The notes beneath the pieces are model-generated. The model was given only the letters and a program-made list of their open reading frames with translations. It had not been told where the DNA came from and made no database searches. Made by a program: the position numbers and the translations under genes. A DNA stretch of 64,000 nt from Anaeramoeba flamelloides (Eukaryota > Metamonada > Anaeramoebidae), in NCBI GenBank assembly GCA_027625915.1, contig JANTQA010000051.1:4216501-4280500 (forward strand). The letters are read 5' to 3'. Numbering within the stretch: the stretch's first letter is position 1; each line of letters opens with the position of its first letter. Positions 1 to 10,285 of the stretch are shown here, one piece after another.

Positions 1-603
1 TATATTTCTCTCTAACTATCTTTAAAATATTATCTATCTACATATCTACTTATATATATTATGATTAATAATATATATCTATATATCTATATATTATGAT
101 TAATAATATTCATTATTTTAATTTCTTTTTTTTTATTTACTCTAAAATACCTAAAAAGAGTTGATATTTTATTGTAATTGTTGAAATCATTATCTGACCA
201 ATTTGAAAATTTAAATTTACAAGAGCTAATATTTAAATTCAAAATGTTACCAACCTTTTTTTTCGTTTCAGATTTTTTTTTTATTATTGTTACAAGAATT
301 GAACTTTTATCTGTTATAAAATTTATAAATATCAATATTTTTTTTTTTTTATGTTTTTTACTTGAAAAAAGATTTTTTTCTCAAAATTTTTTTAAAATAA
401 TCAAAATTTACTTTTAAATATTTTGAATTTGTTTTTAAAAATGTTACATTTTTCATTATTTTATTTTAGATAAGTTATAAAAAAAATTTACAAACGTAAA
501 AAAAAAAGTTAACAATTTTTTTTCAGAAAAGTTTGAATGATTTTGTTAATAAAGTTCATAAAATGATTTTTTTTACTAAAATAAAAAAATTAATAGTAAT
601 TAA

Positions 604-1355
604 GGGATTAGCGTCTACCATAGATTTCTCTATAATCAAAGTAAGTTGTAATTGGGTGTAAATGATATTAGTACACCATGGCTCAAATAGTTTCTATGAA
701 ATCGATTATAAATCTTATTACACAATAAATGATGACATTTTTTACTAATTATCACTATTAAAAAAGTTTCATTTTGGAAAAATTTTTTTAAATTCCTTTT
801 CCAAATCTAAAAAATAGAAACCCAAAATACAGTAATCCAGTATTTAATAATTTAGATTTAGAACTTCCAAAAGTAACTATTTTTATAATTTTTGAATTTC
901 AAAGATTATTCAATAATAATCAACATAAAAACCCCAAAGACTGATTATTTTTGTTTGCTTTTGATAAAGCTACTTGTAGCATCAATATATTTGCATGATT
1001 AGAGAAATAATTTGTCAAAAAAATATATTGATTAATTATTTAATTTTTAAAAAAAAACGAATTTTTTAGTAACTAATCTACATTTCGCCACAAATTTAAG
1101 AAAGATATTTTGTGACTTTGTAGTCTGAATATTGATAATTCAACCTTTAAATCTATCGCGAAATGCAGATTTTATTCTGAAATTGTTGAGTTTTTTACTA
1201 ATACAAATGATAATTTTTAATTGATGAGGATCAACAAATATTACTACTTAACTAATCGATTTTTTAGAGACATTTGAACCACATGGCACTAATGCAGTTT
1301 CGTCCAATAACACTATATTTTAATCTTTAAATTCACCTTGGTAGATGCTAATCCC
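604..1355. mobile_element. TTAA-flanked inverted-repeat element, copy A (752 bp, non-autonomous)
   Basis: The left end reads GGGATTAGCGTCTACCA (604) and the right end TGGTAGATGCTAATCCC (1339-1355). These are near-perfect inverted repeats, each directly flanked by TTAA (600-603 and 1356-1359). There is no coding capacity. A TTAA target duplication is the piggyBac habit, but the end sequence does not let me assign the superfamily with certainty. Confidence 0.7.
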
Positions 1356-1704
1356 TTAACCGAGTAAATAATTTGGTCTTAATTCCAATTTTTTTTTTTT
1401 TTTTTTCAAATTTTCTTAGTGAAAATAAAATCAAAGAAAAAAAATTAATACTTTTTAATTTTTTTTGAAGAAATCTCTAAAAATCAAAAATAGTTATTGG
1501 TTTTCCTGATAAAATATTGAATAAAGTTCATAATTATTGAACCTTTTTTTTTTTACATTAAAACTGGTTGACCCCTCTTTTTTCTTTTTTTTGACATTTT
1601 GTTAAATTTAATATTAGGTAAGATTTGAATTTTAAATTTTTTTTTCCTTTTCTTTTATTTTCACTAAGAAAATTTGAAAAAAAAAAATTGTTACCACGAA
1701 TTAA

Positions 1705-1900
1705 GGGATTAGTATATACCAAGGTAAAGTTCAAGATTTAAATATAGTGTTATTGGATATAATTCACATCCATGCTATCTGACTCACAAATGTTTCTAAA
1801 AAATCGATTAGTCAAGTAGTAATATTTGTTGAACCTTTCAATTAAAAATTATCATTTGTAATAGTAAAAAACTCAACAATATTAGAAAAATTTTTTATAT
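1705..1900. mobile_element. Partial inverted copy (B) of the same TTAA element
   Basis: From TTAA at 1701, the ~195 bp here match the reverse complement of 1165-1355 of copy A: shared blocks are aatatagtgttattgga, aaaaaatcgattag and aagtagtaatatttgttga. The far end is not recognisable. Confidence 0.65.
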
Positions 1901-3042
1901 ATCACCACATATTTCCGCATCTAAAAAACAAACAAAATTAAGATCAGAAAGCTTTCAGATATATTTAGGGTAAAAAAATAAATAATAATTGAATAAAAAT
2001 ATAGAATCAATTACCTACAAATAATAATTTTCTTTATTTCAAAAATATTATTGAAATTAAATTTAATTAACATGATTTTAAATAATTTTGTAATATTTTT
2101 TTGAAATATTGATTTAATTTATGAATATTTGAATAAAAATTAATTAGTAAGTTATCATTGAAAACAAAAAAAAAAAACACATCATTGAAAAAAAGTTATT
2201 TTTATTCCACTCTTATATATGTATTTAAATATATCCATATAAATATTTCCAAACAATGATTATTATAAATTTTAAATTTAAAGTTAGTATTTTATATAGA
2301 ATTTAATGATTAAAACTCCTTAAATACTCGTTTATATAATAAAATTTTTTTTTTATTTATCAAGCCAGTATAAGAAAAATGTTGTAAATTACTAGAAGAA
2401 ATCAATTCTTGTCAAATATTAATCTAACAGAAAAATTGTTATAGGAATTTGATAATCTATTCCATCGTTTTTCTTTAAAAGAAATTTGTAAATTTTACCC
2501 GATTTATTATATAAAAAGTAAGAATGAACACTTTTTTAAAAGTAGTTATTATCAAACATATATTTTGAAATTTTATTTATTAAACAACAATATAAATCGT
2601 GATATCAAAAGATAAAAATAAATCATTAATTGAAATTTAGAGACTGTATATGTATTTAATCATTACCTAAATTTAAATTACTTCTGATTTAATTTTACAA
2701 GACATAATTACCAAATTAATATTCATAATAGATAGATTTCATACAAGTTTTTCATTTAATTAAGAAAATAATATTAATTTTTACCTTTTGAATAGTCATA
2801 AAATGAAAATTTAAAGTGTTTTTTTTATTTAAATTATCTTGACTCTGGTGATAAAATGTATTTTCATGATTATTAGAAATCAATTTGAGATAATATTATA
2901 AAAATTTTATTACACCAACTTTATCAAGGAATTTAAAAAAAGATTGATAATGTACAAAAACAGGAAAATTTAGACAGAAAAATTATTATTTACATCACCT
3001 GAAAAAAATCTCTAGACTTTTTCAAAGCTTTGAGTCTTTACT

Positions 3043-3061
3043 TCCCCCCCCCCCCCCCCCC
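3043..3061. repeat. Poly-C tract (19 C)
   Basis: An uninterrupted C19 in sequence that is otherwise almost entirely A/T. Confidence 0.95.
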
Positions 3062-4364
3062 TTTAAAAATATTTGAGAGTGTTTGAAAGTGTTTTTAGTT
3101 TTTTCCCAACTGTTTGAAAGTTTTGAAAGACAGAAAACCTCTGTAAACGAATTGATTCAGTTTTTTGTATTCAATAAAATTTTTTTCTTTTGATTTTTTT
3201 TTTAACTATATATAAAAATCTCTCCAAACAAATTTTATGATCAAACCAACAATTGTCTATCATAAAATAAATTTGAATTTATAATTGTGAAATTTTTAAA
3301 ATGGAAGTAATATCCATACAAGTTAAATAATTAAAAAGAAGAAAGCAAAATTAAGATATTTTTTTTATTAATTGATTATAATTTAACCTTTAAACCCCTG
3401 GTTAAAATTTTTTTGAATGGTTATAAGATAAATTAAGAAGAATAATAAAAAGAATAAAACTAGTTTTGCAATCTATATTTATAATTAAACATTAGATGTA
3501 CTGCAACTAGGATGCTGATGAAAATTTTTGAAATATATCCATTATCATTTAAACTTTCAAAGTATATAGAAATTGTTTTTACTCAAAAATCATATATTCT
3601 TTTAGAAAATCTTAAAACATTCGTACTTTTATAAACTTTTTCTTTAATGACAATTCATAAGACTTAAATAGACTGATAAAATAATGATTTTCCTTTTGTT
3701 ATTACTGTTGTTGGTCTAAAGGATTGATTGGTTTTATAACTGAATCAAAACTATGATATAAAACCCATGATGTGATTATTGATAGAACTAACCTTTTTCT
3801 TTTTCTTTTTTTTAAAGAATAAACTTTTTTTTAATGAATCCACTTTTATAACCAATCAAAATTTTTCTTTATAAAAAAATCATTGAATTAGCCCGAAAAA
3901 AATTATTAAATATTATATTGTGTTTAATGTTTGATCCCAATATTTTGATCATTAATCACAATTTTTAGACCATTTACTGAGATTTTAAGAAAATCAAGGG
4001 TTTCTCAATATCACAATATTATCTTTTCTTGTGGTTTGGTAATTTTTGAGGCTAGTTAAAAATAACCATACTTTTTTTAAACTTTATGGTGAATTGAACA
4101 ACTATATCACCAAATCTTCTTATGAAGTATTGAATGAATTGATGTGTCTTAATGGTAAAAAAAAAAGGGTATTAATATTATTAATGAGGCTAGATATAAT
4201 AAGTTCTATATTTACTATAATTCCAAACAATCTTAAAAAAACAAAAATAAAAAAGATTCAAAAAAAACAAAATTTCAAAATCAAAAATTATTTGTATTAA
4301 AAAATATTTTAATGAGATAAATAATATAGTTTATTTTTATTTGTTTTTTAAAAAAAGTATTATG

Positions 4365-4455
4365 CACTAATCCCTCAGGAGAGGTGCCCATCCCATTAGC
4401 AGGCTCAGTCATCAATTTGTTAATCTTTGGCGTTATAGATGTTTCCAGGCTAAAT
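4365..4455. other. Unexplained GC-richer island
   Basis: About 90 bp with clearly higher G+C than its surroundings. On the minus strand it reads LETSITPKINKLMTEPANGM, then GTSPEGLVHN. This could be an exon fragment of a lost gene or a short mobile remnant; I recognise no family. It lies downstream of the RCC1-BTB gene end. Confidence 0.3.
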
Positions 4456-4548
4456 AAATTGAGTAGGTGAATCACAATATATTTGAACTGTTTTTTTTTC
4501 AAAAAAAACTCTAAAAATAGACTATTATGAATCATCAAATTAACAGAC

Positions 4549-6294
4549 TTATTTTAAGTTAAATTGTGCTTTGATTTTATTTAATTCGTAATTAAGTTTA
4601 CTTTTGTCAGATAATTGGTAGTACTCTATTGCATCTGACAATTCTTCAACAATTAATTGTGGATCATCATCTGCTGTTAATGATATTTGGTCTGTATATA
4701 AAAACCCTATGAAAATTTCGATACTTTCGATAGTTTTACCAGAAAAGTCTTTAACTTTATCAGTATTTTCAGTGATTGTCGAAAACAATTCCCTAAAGAG
4801 GCCGCATCTGGCAGCAAGAACAAATTTATGAACAGGAATTTCTTCGAATTCGCCTTCCTCTTCGTCTTCATCTTCCCCCTCATCATCGTCTTGGACCATT
4901 AAACAGAAATCCTTTGAGTCTTCGTCTTTCCATAATTTGTGGAGGTCCTTTTTATAATTACCCATAACGGGTGCCGATGAACCAATTTTCTCCAAAATTC
5001 CTTCGATATGCTTGGCACTCTCAAAATTGCTTGTATAGACCCATTTGATCAATTTCGTATAATCTTCTTTGGATAATTCCAATAAGACACTTTTGACCGA
5101 TTCTGGATCAATGCCAATACGATGCTCTATGAATGCCTTGTGGGCAGGTACATTATGCAGAATGAAGTCTGGGTTGACATTCAATTCGCCCGATATTAAT
5201 TTTGAAAAATCTTTACGAAGAGTATTTTGATCCTTTTTATAAAAAAAGCTATTATAAGAGCCACAGATGATAGCTAAATTGTCATATTTTGAAAATTCAG
5301 GATAATCTAATTTGTTGGGTACCTTTATATTATTTGAATTAAGGATGCCCATTTCGCCATAGCTGTTATACCCCCAAGAATAGAATTGGTTGTCCTGTGT
5401 CTTGATCCAAGAGTGGTAGCACCCAGTGGCAATTTGCGCAATCAGGAGCTCACTGAAGACTTTAATTTGAGTAAAGTCGGAATTATCCGTTTGCTCTGTA
5501 CCCTTGTAAGTGTTGCCACCAGAGGTCCACAGGATATGTTTATTATCTTTTGTTTCCTCAAGCGCGAGTGTGTGATTAATTCCGAGTGACATTTGGAGAA
5601 TGTTTCTGTTCTCAAAGAATTTAATTTCTGTCAGCTGCTGTAAATGAATTGAGAAGTTTTTGCCAAATTGGCCACTACAGCTATCGCCAGAGCCAAAGAA
5701 TTTCCCATCGTTGGTTTCGAGACAAAAGCCTTCAGAGTCGATCCCGCCAAAGATCCTTTTCACGTTGTCTCGCAGAAATGTTGGGGTGCTTACATTCGAA
5801 GAAAAGGACTTCCCTAACTTACCACTTGACACATCGCCACAAACATACAGCTTATTGTCAACTGACAAAAAGTAGCTTTGTTGGTATGCTAAAGTTGTCT
5901 GCTGAATTTGGATCTTATTCGTTTTGAAATACTCGACACACTTTGGGCTCGTGAGGAATTGAAAATTGCCACGCCCAAGTTGGCCCTGTGAGTTCGAGCC
6001 CATAGTGTAAATATCCCCGTCCTTCGTTTGGATCGCAAAGTGACTGTACCCCGCATGAATGGATGCAATTTCTTTTTCCATTTCGATTGTTATGAGCTTT
6101 TTCCCTTTTGTTTGAATGAGCTTATTGTTCGTGAACAAAAATAGTGTGGAGTTGTAACCGGGCGCAATGTCAATTACGGTCTCTCCTTTTTCTAAAAGTG
6201 GTAACTGCTGAATGGTGGTCAACTTTGTTGTTTCAAAAAAGCTTCCTAGTTGTCCGTCAGAATTGTTGCCGCAAACAAACACTTTTTCGTTCAT
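4549..6294 (-). CDS. RCC1-repeat / BTB domain protein (intronless)
   Basis: Single-exon protein of 581 residues. I start it at the ATG at 6294 (MNEKVFVCGNNSDGQLG), not at the upstream TTG. Residues ~1-355 are RCC1-type beta-propeller blades, seen as repeated G-x-N-x-x-G-Q-L-G-like motifs (CGNNSDGQLG, MGSNSQGQLGRG, CGDVSSGKLG, GSGDSCSGQFG, WGYNSYGEMG). Residues ~370-430 look like a degenerate first BTB fold. A clear BTB follows (DFCLMV ... IPVHKFVLAARCGLFRELF). A run of about 17 mostly acidic residues splits the first strands of this BTB. In the family, RCC1 propellers bind or act on small GTPases or chromatin, and BTB domains dimerise or recruit cullin-3. Which applies here is not visible. 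RCC1-BTB fusions are abundant in several amoeboid protists (established knowledge). Nearest neighbours are 4 kb away, so no co-regulation is implied. Confidence 0.94.
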   Translation of the reverse strand: MNEKVFVCGNNSDGQLGSFFETTKLTTIQQLPLLEKGETVIDIAPGYNSTLFLFTNNKLIQTKGKKLITIEMEKEIASIHAGYSHFAIQTKDGDIYTMGSNSQGQLGRGNFQFLTSPKCVEYFKTNKIQIQQTTLAYQQSYFLSVDNKLYVCGDVSSGKLGKSFSSNVSTPTFLRDNVKRIFGGIDSEGFCLETNDGKFFGSGDSCSGQFGKNFSIHLQQLTEIKFFENRNILQMSLGINHTLALEETKDNKHILWTSGGNTYKGTEQTDNSDFTQIKVFSELLIAQIATGCYHSWIKTQDNQFYSWGYNSYGEMGILNSNNIKVPNKLDYPEFSKYDNLAIICGSYNSFFYKKDQNTLRKDFSKLISGELNVNPDFILHNVPAHKAFIEHRIGIDPESVKSVLLELSKEDYTKLIKWVYTSNFESAKHIEGILEKIGSSAPVMGNYKKDLHKLWKDEDSKDFCLMVQDDDEGEDEDEEEGEFEEIPVHKFVLAARCGLFRELFSTITENTDKVKDFSGKTIESIEIFIGFLYTDQISLTADDDPQLIVEELSDAIEYYQLSDKSKLNYELNKIKAQFNLK

Positions 6295-7799
6295 TATCAA
6301 GAAACTTTTGTTAATAGTTTTATAAAAATAAATAGATTTTTAAAAAAAAAGAGAATGACTGAAAATGAATAAAAATGAGAAAAAATTTACTAATATTTTA
6401 TCTTGTCAAATTTAAATCTTGGTTTACATTTTTGAAGAGCCAAATTTTGAACAGTTTTACAAATCGTTGTTAAATACAAAATATTTTTGTTGGTTGATGG
6501 TTGAAGAAAGGTTATTTGGTTTTATTGGCAAACAGAATTTTTGAATATTTGTCAAATGCTGAGAAGAAATGTTTACTTGATTGTCTGTATTGCTGGTGAA
6601 CAAATAGAGTTTTTAAGGAAGTGAAAATAGATTTAGTAAAGCAATATCTGATAAATTCAAAAAAATATCTAAAAATTGTTATTCATTTTCCATTTTAGAA
6701 ATGTTTTACTTCGGCTTTGAATAAAGTATATTATTGGTTTAAATGTGAAAAGACTTTGTAAAATTGGTTTAACAAGAGTAAGGCTCTTTCTCTTGAGTTC
6801 TTTTAACAGTTAAGGTTATAAATTACAAAAACGGAAATTAAAATCAGAGGTTTTCATTTTTAAAGTATATTTTGTTGTAAACAAAAATGTAAATTAAAAT
6901 GAATTGTAAATGTTTTCGATTATAACGGACAATCAGTCTTTGATTCCTAGAGAAACAGGAATGAGAATTGGTGTTAAAGTAACCTAAAGTGTCTGATAAT
7001 TAGAATGATAAATCAGATTGATACTCTTAATTGTTAATTGTAAAGTAATATGATCAAAATTTACATTTAGCAAACCCAAAAAAAACAACAACACTCACCA
7101 ATTAAATTAAACAATTAAAGCCCCCAATTCTCAAAGGTAGTTTAATAATTCTAGTTTGATTTTAAGAATTAAAAAGTTGAAATTTTTCATGTTTTTATAA
7201 TCTTTTTTTTTTGGGAAAGCTGAATGAAAATTTTGTTTCATTTCATTTTGACACAAATAATACTTCAAATCACTTTTAAATCTGATTAAGAACTTTATTG
7301 AACAATAAATTATAAGCTTTTTTCCTAATGATCTAATAAGAATGACATTTTTAAGAATTTTTTTTTTTAATCTCTTTTTTGAAAAATCTAAAAATAGTAA
7401 CTCAAAGATAATATCATTCCTAATAACTCTGTTCCCACCCTTTAGGGGTGAGTAATTGTGTTTTTTCACTTTCACTTCTCAAAAAAAATTTTCACACGGA
7501 AGAAATTGGACAAAAAAAAACAAAACATTTTTTGTCATCTTTACTTTTTCACAAAGACTATTTTTCTTGGTTATTCAATGAATAGGAAAATTGAAAATAA
7601 CAAAAAAAATAATTGCAAAAAATGGCTTTTGGGGATTTTTAAGTGAATTTCTAATTTGAGAATATTTCTAACTTGTAAAAACAAATTTCAAAAATATGTA
7701 GAATAGCCCATGAAAATAGTGTGAGTTCTGAAAGTCGAAATGGAAATTCTAAAATATTAAAATCAAAATTTTGTATGAACTAACGAGGTAAAATTTGTT

Positions 7800-8412
7800 G
7801 AAATTCTGAAAATTTCTCATTATTTCAAAAAGAAATTCCCCATGAACAAATATTATTGGGTTGCATAACGACTTCAAGGGTGATTTTATACATTATTTCA
7901 CTGTTTTCACCTAAAAAAGTATTCCTTAGAATTAATATTTTTTGATTTTTTAAATAAAGTAATTTTATATTTTTTTTATAAATCGGATTTACTCAATAAT
8001 TATCAGCATAAAAAACCCTAAACAGTTTTTTTCTTGTTTTATTTTTTTAAAGCTTATTATATTTCAAATATAGTTCTAATATCTGAATATAATTTGTCAA
8101 AAAAAACTATTTGTTAAATTATTTAATTTGGAAAAAATCTTTTATTTAGCCACTAAAGTTCTTGAGAAAAATTTGTAAAAGATCTTTTTCAAATTTGAAA
8201 GCTTTTTATTGATTATTCAACTTTTATATTTTTTTCCTGAAATATAGATTTGTTTTTTCTTAATTTTTTTAGAAATTTTTCCGAAGAAATTAATTCATTT
8301 TTAATTGATGACGATAAACTTTCAGTACTAATTTACTAATCATTTTTTTGGAATCATTTCAGCCAATTAACCAAAATATTTGATCTTTAATAACAAGATT
8401 CCATAATTCCTT
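7800..8412. mobile_element. Diverged third copy (C) of the TTAA element
   Basis: Same orientation as copy A. Matching blocks include tttttaattgatgacgat (compare tttttaattgatgaggat in A), acttactaatc-like text before a T-run, and an end ATTCCTTAA at ~8407. The left boundary is unclear. Confidence 0.5.
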
Positions 8413-8689
8413 AATTTTCAATGATATAAGTACATCCTTAAAGTATTAACTAACAAAAACTATAATTCTAAAAATAATCTATTTTAAATCTTTTTTATTA
8501 TTATTTTATTATGGAAGAAGTTATCGATTTCCAATTTTTGAAAATTATATTATGAGTACATTATTGAAAAAAGATTTTTTGAGTGAAAAAGAAAATTGAA
8601 AATTTGTAATTAAAATAAGATCCCCTGTTTTATTTTAAAAAAGAACCAAAAAAATCATAGTCAAATATTTAATTTTTCAATTTTTAAAT

Positions 8690-9940
8690 ACATTATTTTG
8701 GATTGTGTGTTGGTCATATCAAAATATTTTTTTTGATCTAGAAATCTTTTCCACTGAATCCTTGAAATAAATCCAAAAATAACCCAAATGATAGACCGGA
8801 GAATAAATCTATTTTAAACAAAATTTTCTTTTTGGTTACAAAAAAAGAAAGATCCCCTTTATGTATTAAATTTGTTGATATCACGAATTCCAAAAAATAT
8901 TTAACCAAAGTGATTTTTTTTCAAGATATTTCTTCCTTATCTTCTTTATACGAATCGGAGTAAATGGTGGTAATTTTCTTACATTATTTTCACCATTCCT
9001 ATTTTTTATACAGTCAGTTTCACTTTTAAGGCAAACTTTCAACGAAATTTAAGGCAAACAAAAAAATATCAAATTAAGGTACAAAATTTGGAATTTTTTT
9101 TTTTACAAATTATTTTTACTCGAATTTGAATTTTTTGCTTTAATTTGAGATTTTTAGTGTGCCTTAAATTTCGTTGAAAGTTTGCCTTAAAAGTGAAACT
9201 GACTGTATTTCACAAAACATTTTCTAACATATTTGCTTTCAAAATTCTTTTTTTAAATATTATTATCAAAATGATATAAAAACAAAGAATAATATATCAA
9301 AAATTAAAGAAAAGGGGATTGAATTATTGAAATCAAAAAAAAAAAAAAAAAACTTTAACATAAAGAAAAAGAATTCAGGAATTCAATAAAAAATTTTATT
9401 AAGATTCAGAATTATTTTGGTATGTACAATTAAAATTAATGAATAATTATCAAATCAAACAAATTCCCTCAATAAATCTATATTTCTGATGAGTAATATT
9501 ATAAACAATCTATTTACTGAACCTAAACTGAAAGATATGAATTTGATCAAACTAAAAATTAAAACTTCATTCTGAAAAATTATTTAGAAATCGGTATTAA
9601 TTTGTTTTTCTCAAAAATTTTTCAAAAAACATTTTTTCATCCAAAAAAAAAAAAAAAAACAAGTAAAGAAAAAGTAAGTGTCTCAAATGTTCCAAATATG
9701 ATCAATAAATAAAGGAGTATTATTTATTTTTTCAAGCTCTATTTTTTCATTGTTTTTATTACCATTTTCTTAATTAGTATGTAAATCTCTTTTACGAGGA
9801 TATATATTCCACTCAGGTATTTATTAAAATATCAATATATTTGGTTTAAGAATTGGTTTAAATAATTCAGTTTCGTATAAATGATGAAACTCAAAATTGT
9901 TAAAATGGATCAATCCCCCCTTTAAGAAATTAATAATCTA
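8690..9940. repeat. Dispersed repeat F, copy 1 (contains the MITE)
   Basis: Matches 58075-59090 over ~1 kb, in the same order: gatctagaaat, aaatttgttga, cacaaaacat, attgaattattgaaatc, aatatcaatatatttggtt, aattcagtttcgtataaatg. Unknown class; no intact reading frame. The MITE at 9011-9205 interrupts it. Confidence 0.65.
9011..9205. mobile_element. Tc1/mariner-type MITE, copy 1 (195 bp)
   Basis: Ends CAGTCAGTTTCACTTTTAAG and its reverse complement. The inverted arms are ~70 bp, so the element is nearly a full hairpin. Flanked by TA at 9009-9010 and 9206-9207. A start of CAGT with a TA duplication is the Tc1/mariner signature. It sits inside the older dispersed repeat F1. Confidence 0.78.
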
Positions 9941-10285
9941 CAATTGTTTTGTAGTTTTTTTTATAATAACATAACCTTTCCATATAATTTTTTTTGTAAT
10001 TCTTTACTAAATTAGGATTTGAACAACAAAAAACAAAAACAAACTGTTGTATAATTTTTAAAAGACGAAAGAAAAAGAAAAAGAAATTTCCAAAAGTTTA
10101 TTTTATTTTTTTTTTCTTTAATAGAAATTTAAAAAATTCTACAAATTTACAATTTTTTTTTCAAAAAAAAATTAATACATTAATTCAAACATTTAAGGTT
10201 CCCAAATAGAACTTTTCCATTTTGAAATAAAAACTTTTTTTTAAAAAATAAGTTCAAAAAAAAAAAAGACTTATATATATTTAAT

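Larger units (their letters stand above)
1..4548. other. Gene-free region
   Basis: Apart from the TTAA elements, the C19 tract and the small island listed separately, I see only A/T-rich sequence. A ~20-bp block (atattatgattaataata) is duplicated at about 57 and 93. Short open frames here lack domain content. Confidence 0.6.

Noticed and set aside
7131-7475. 114-codon minus frame (HNYSPLKGGNRVIRNDIIFE ...)
   Set aside because: No ATG at its start, no recognisable family, and it lies among mobile elements. The first 30 residues look protein-like, so a fragment cannot be excluded.
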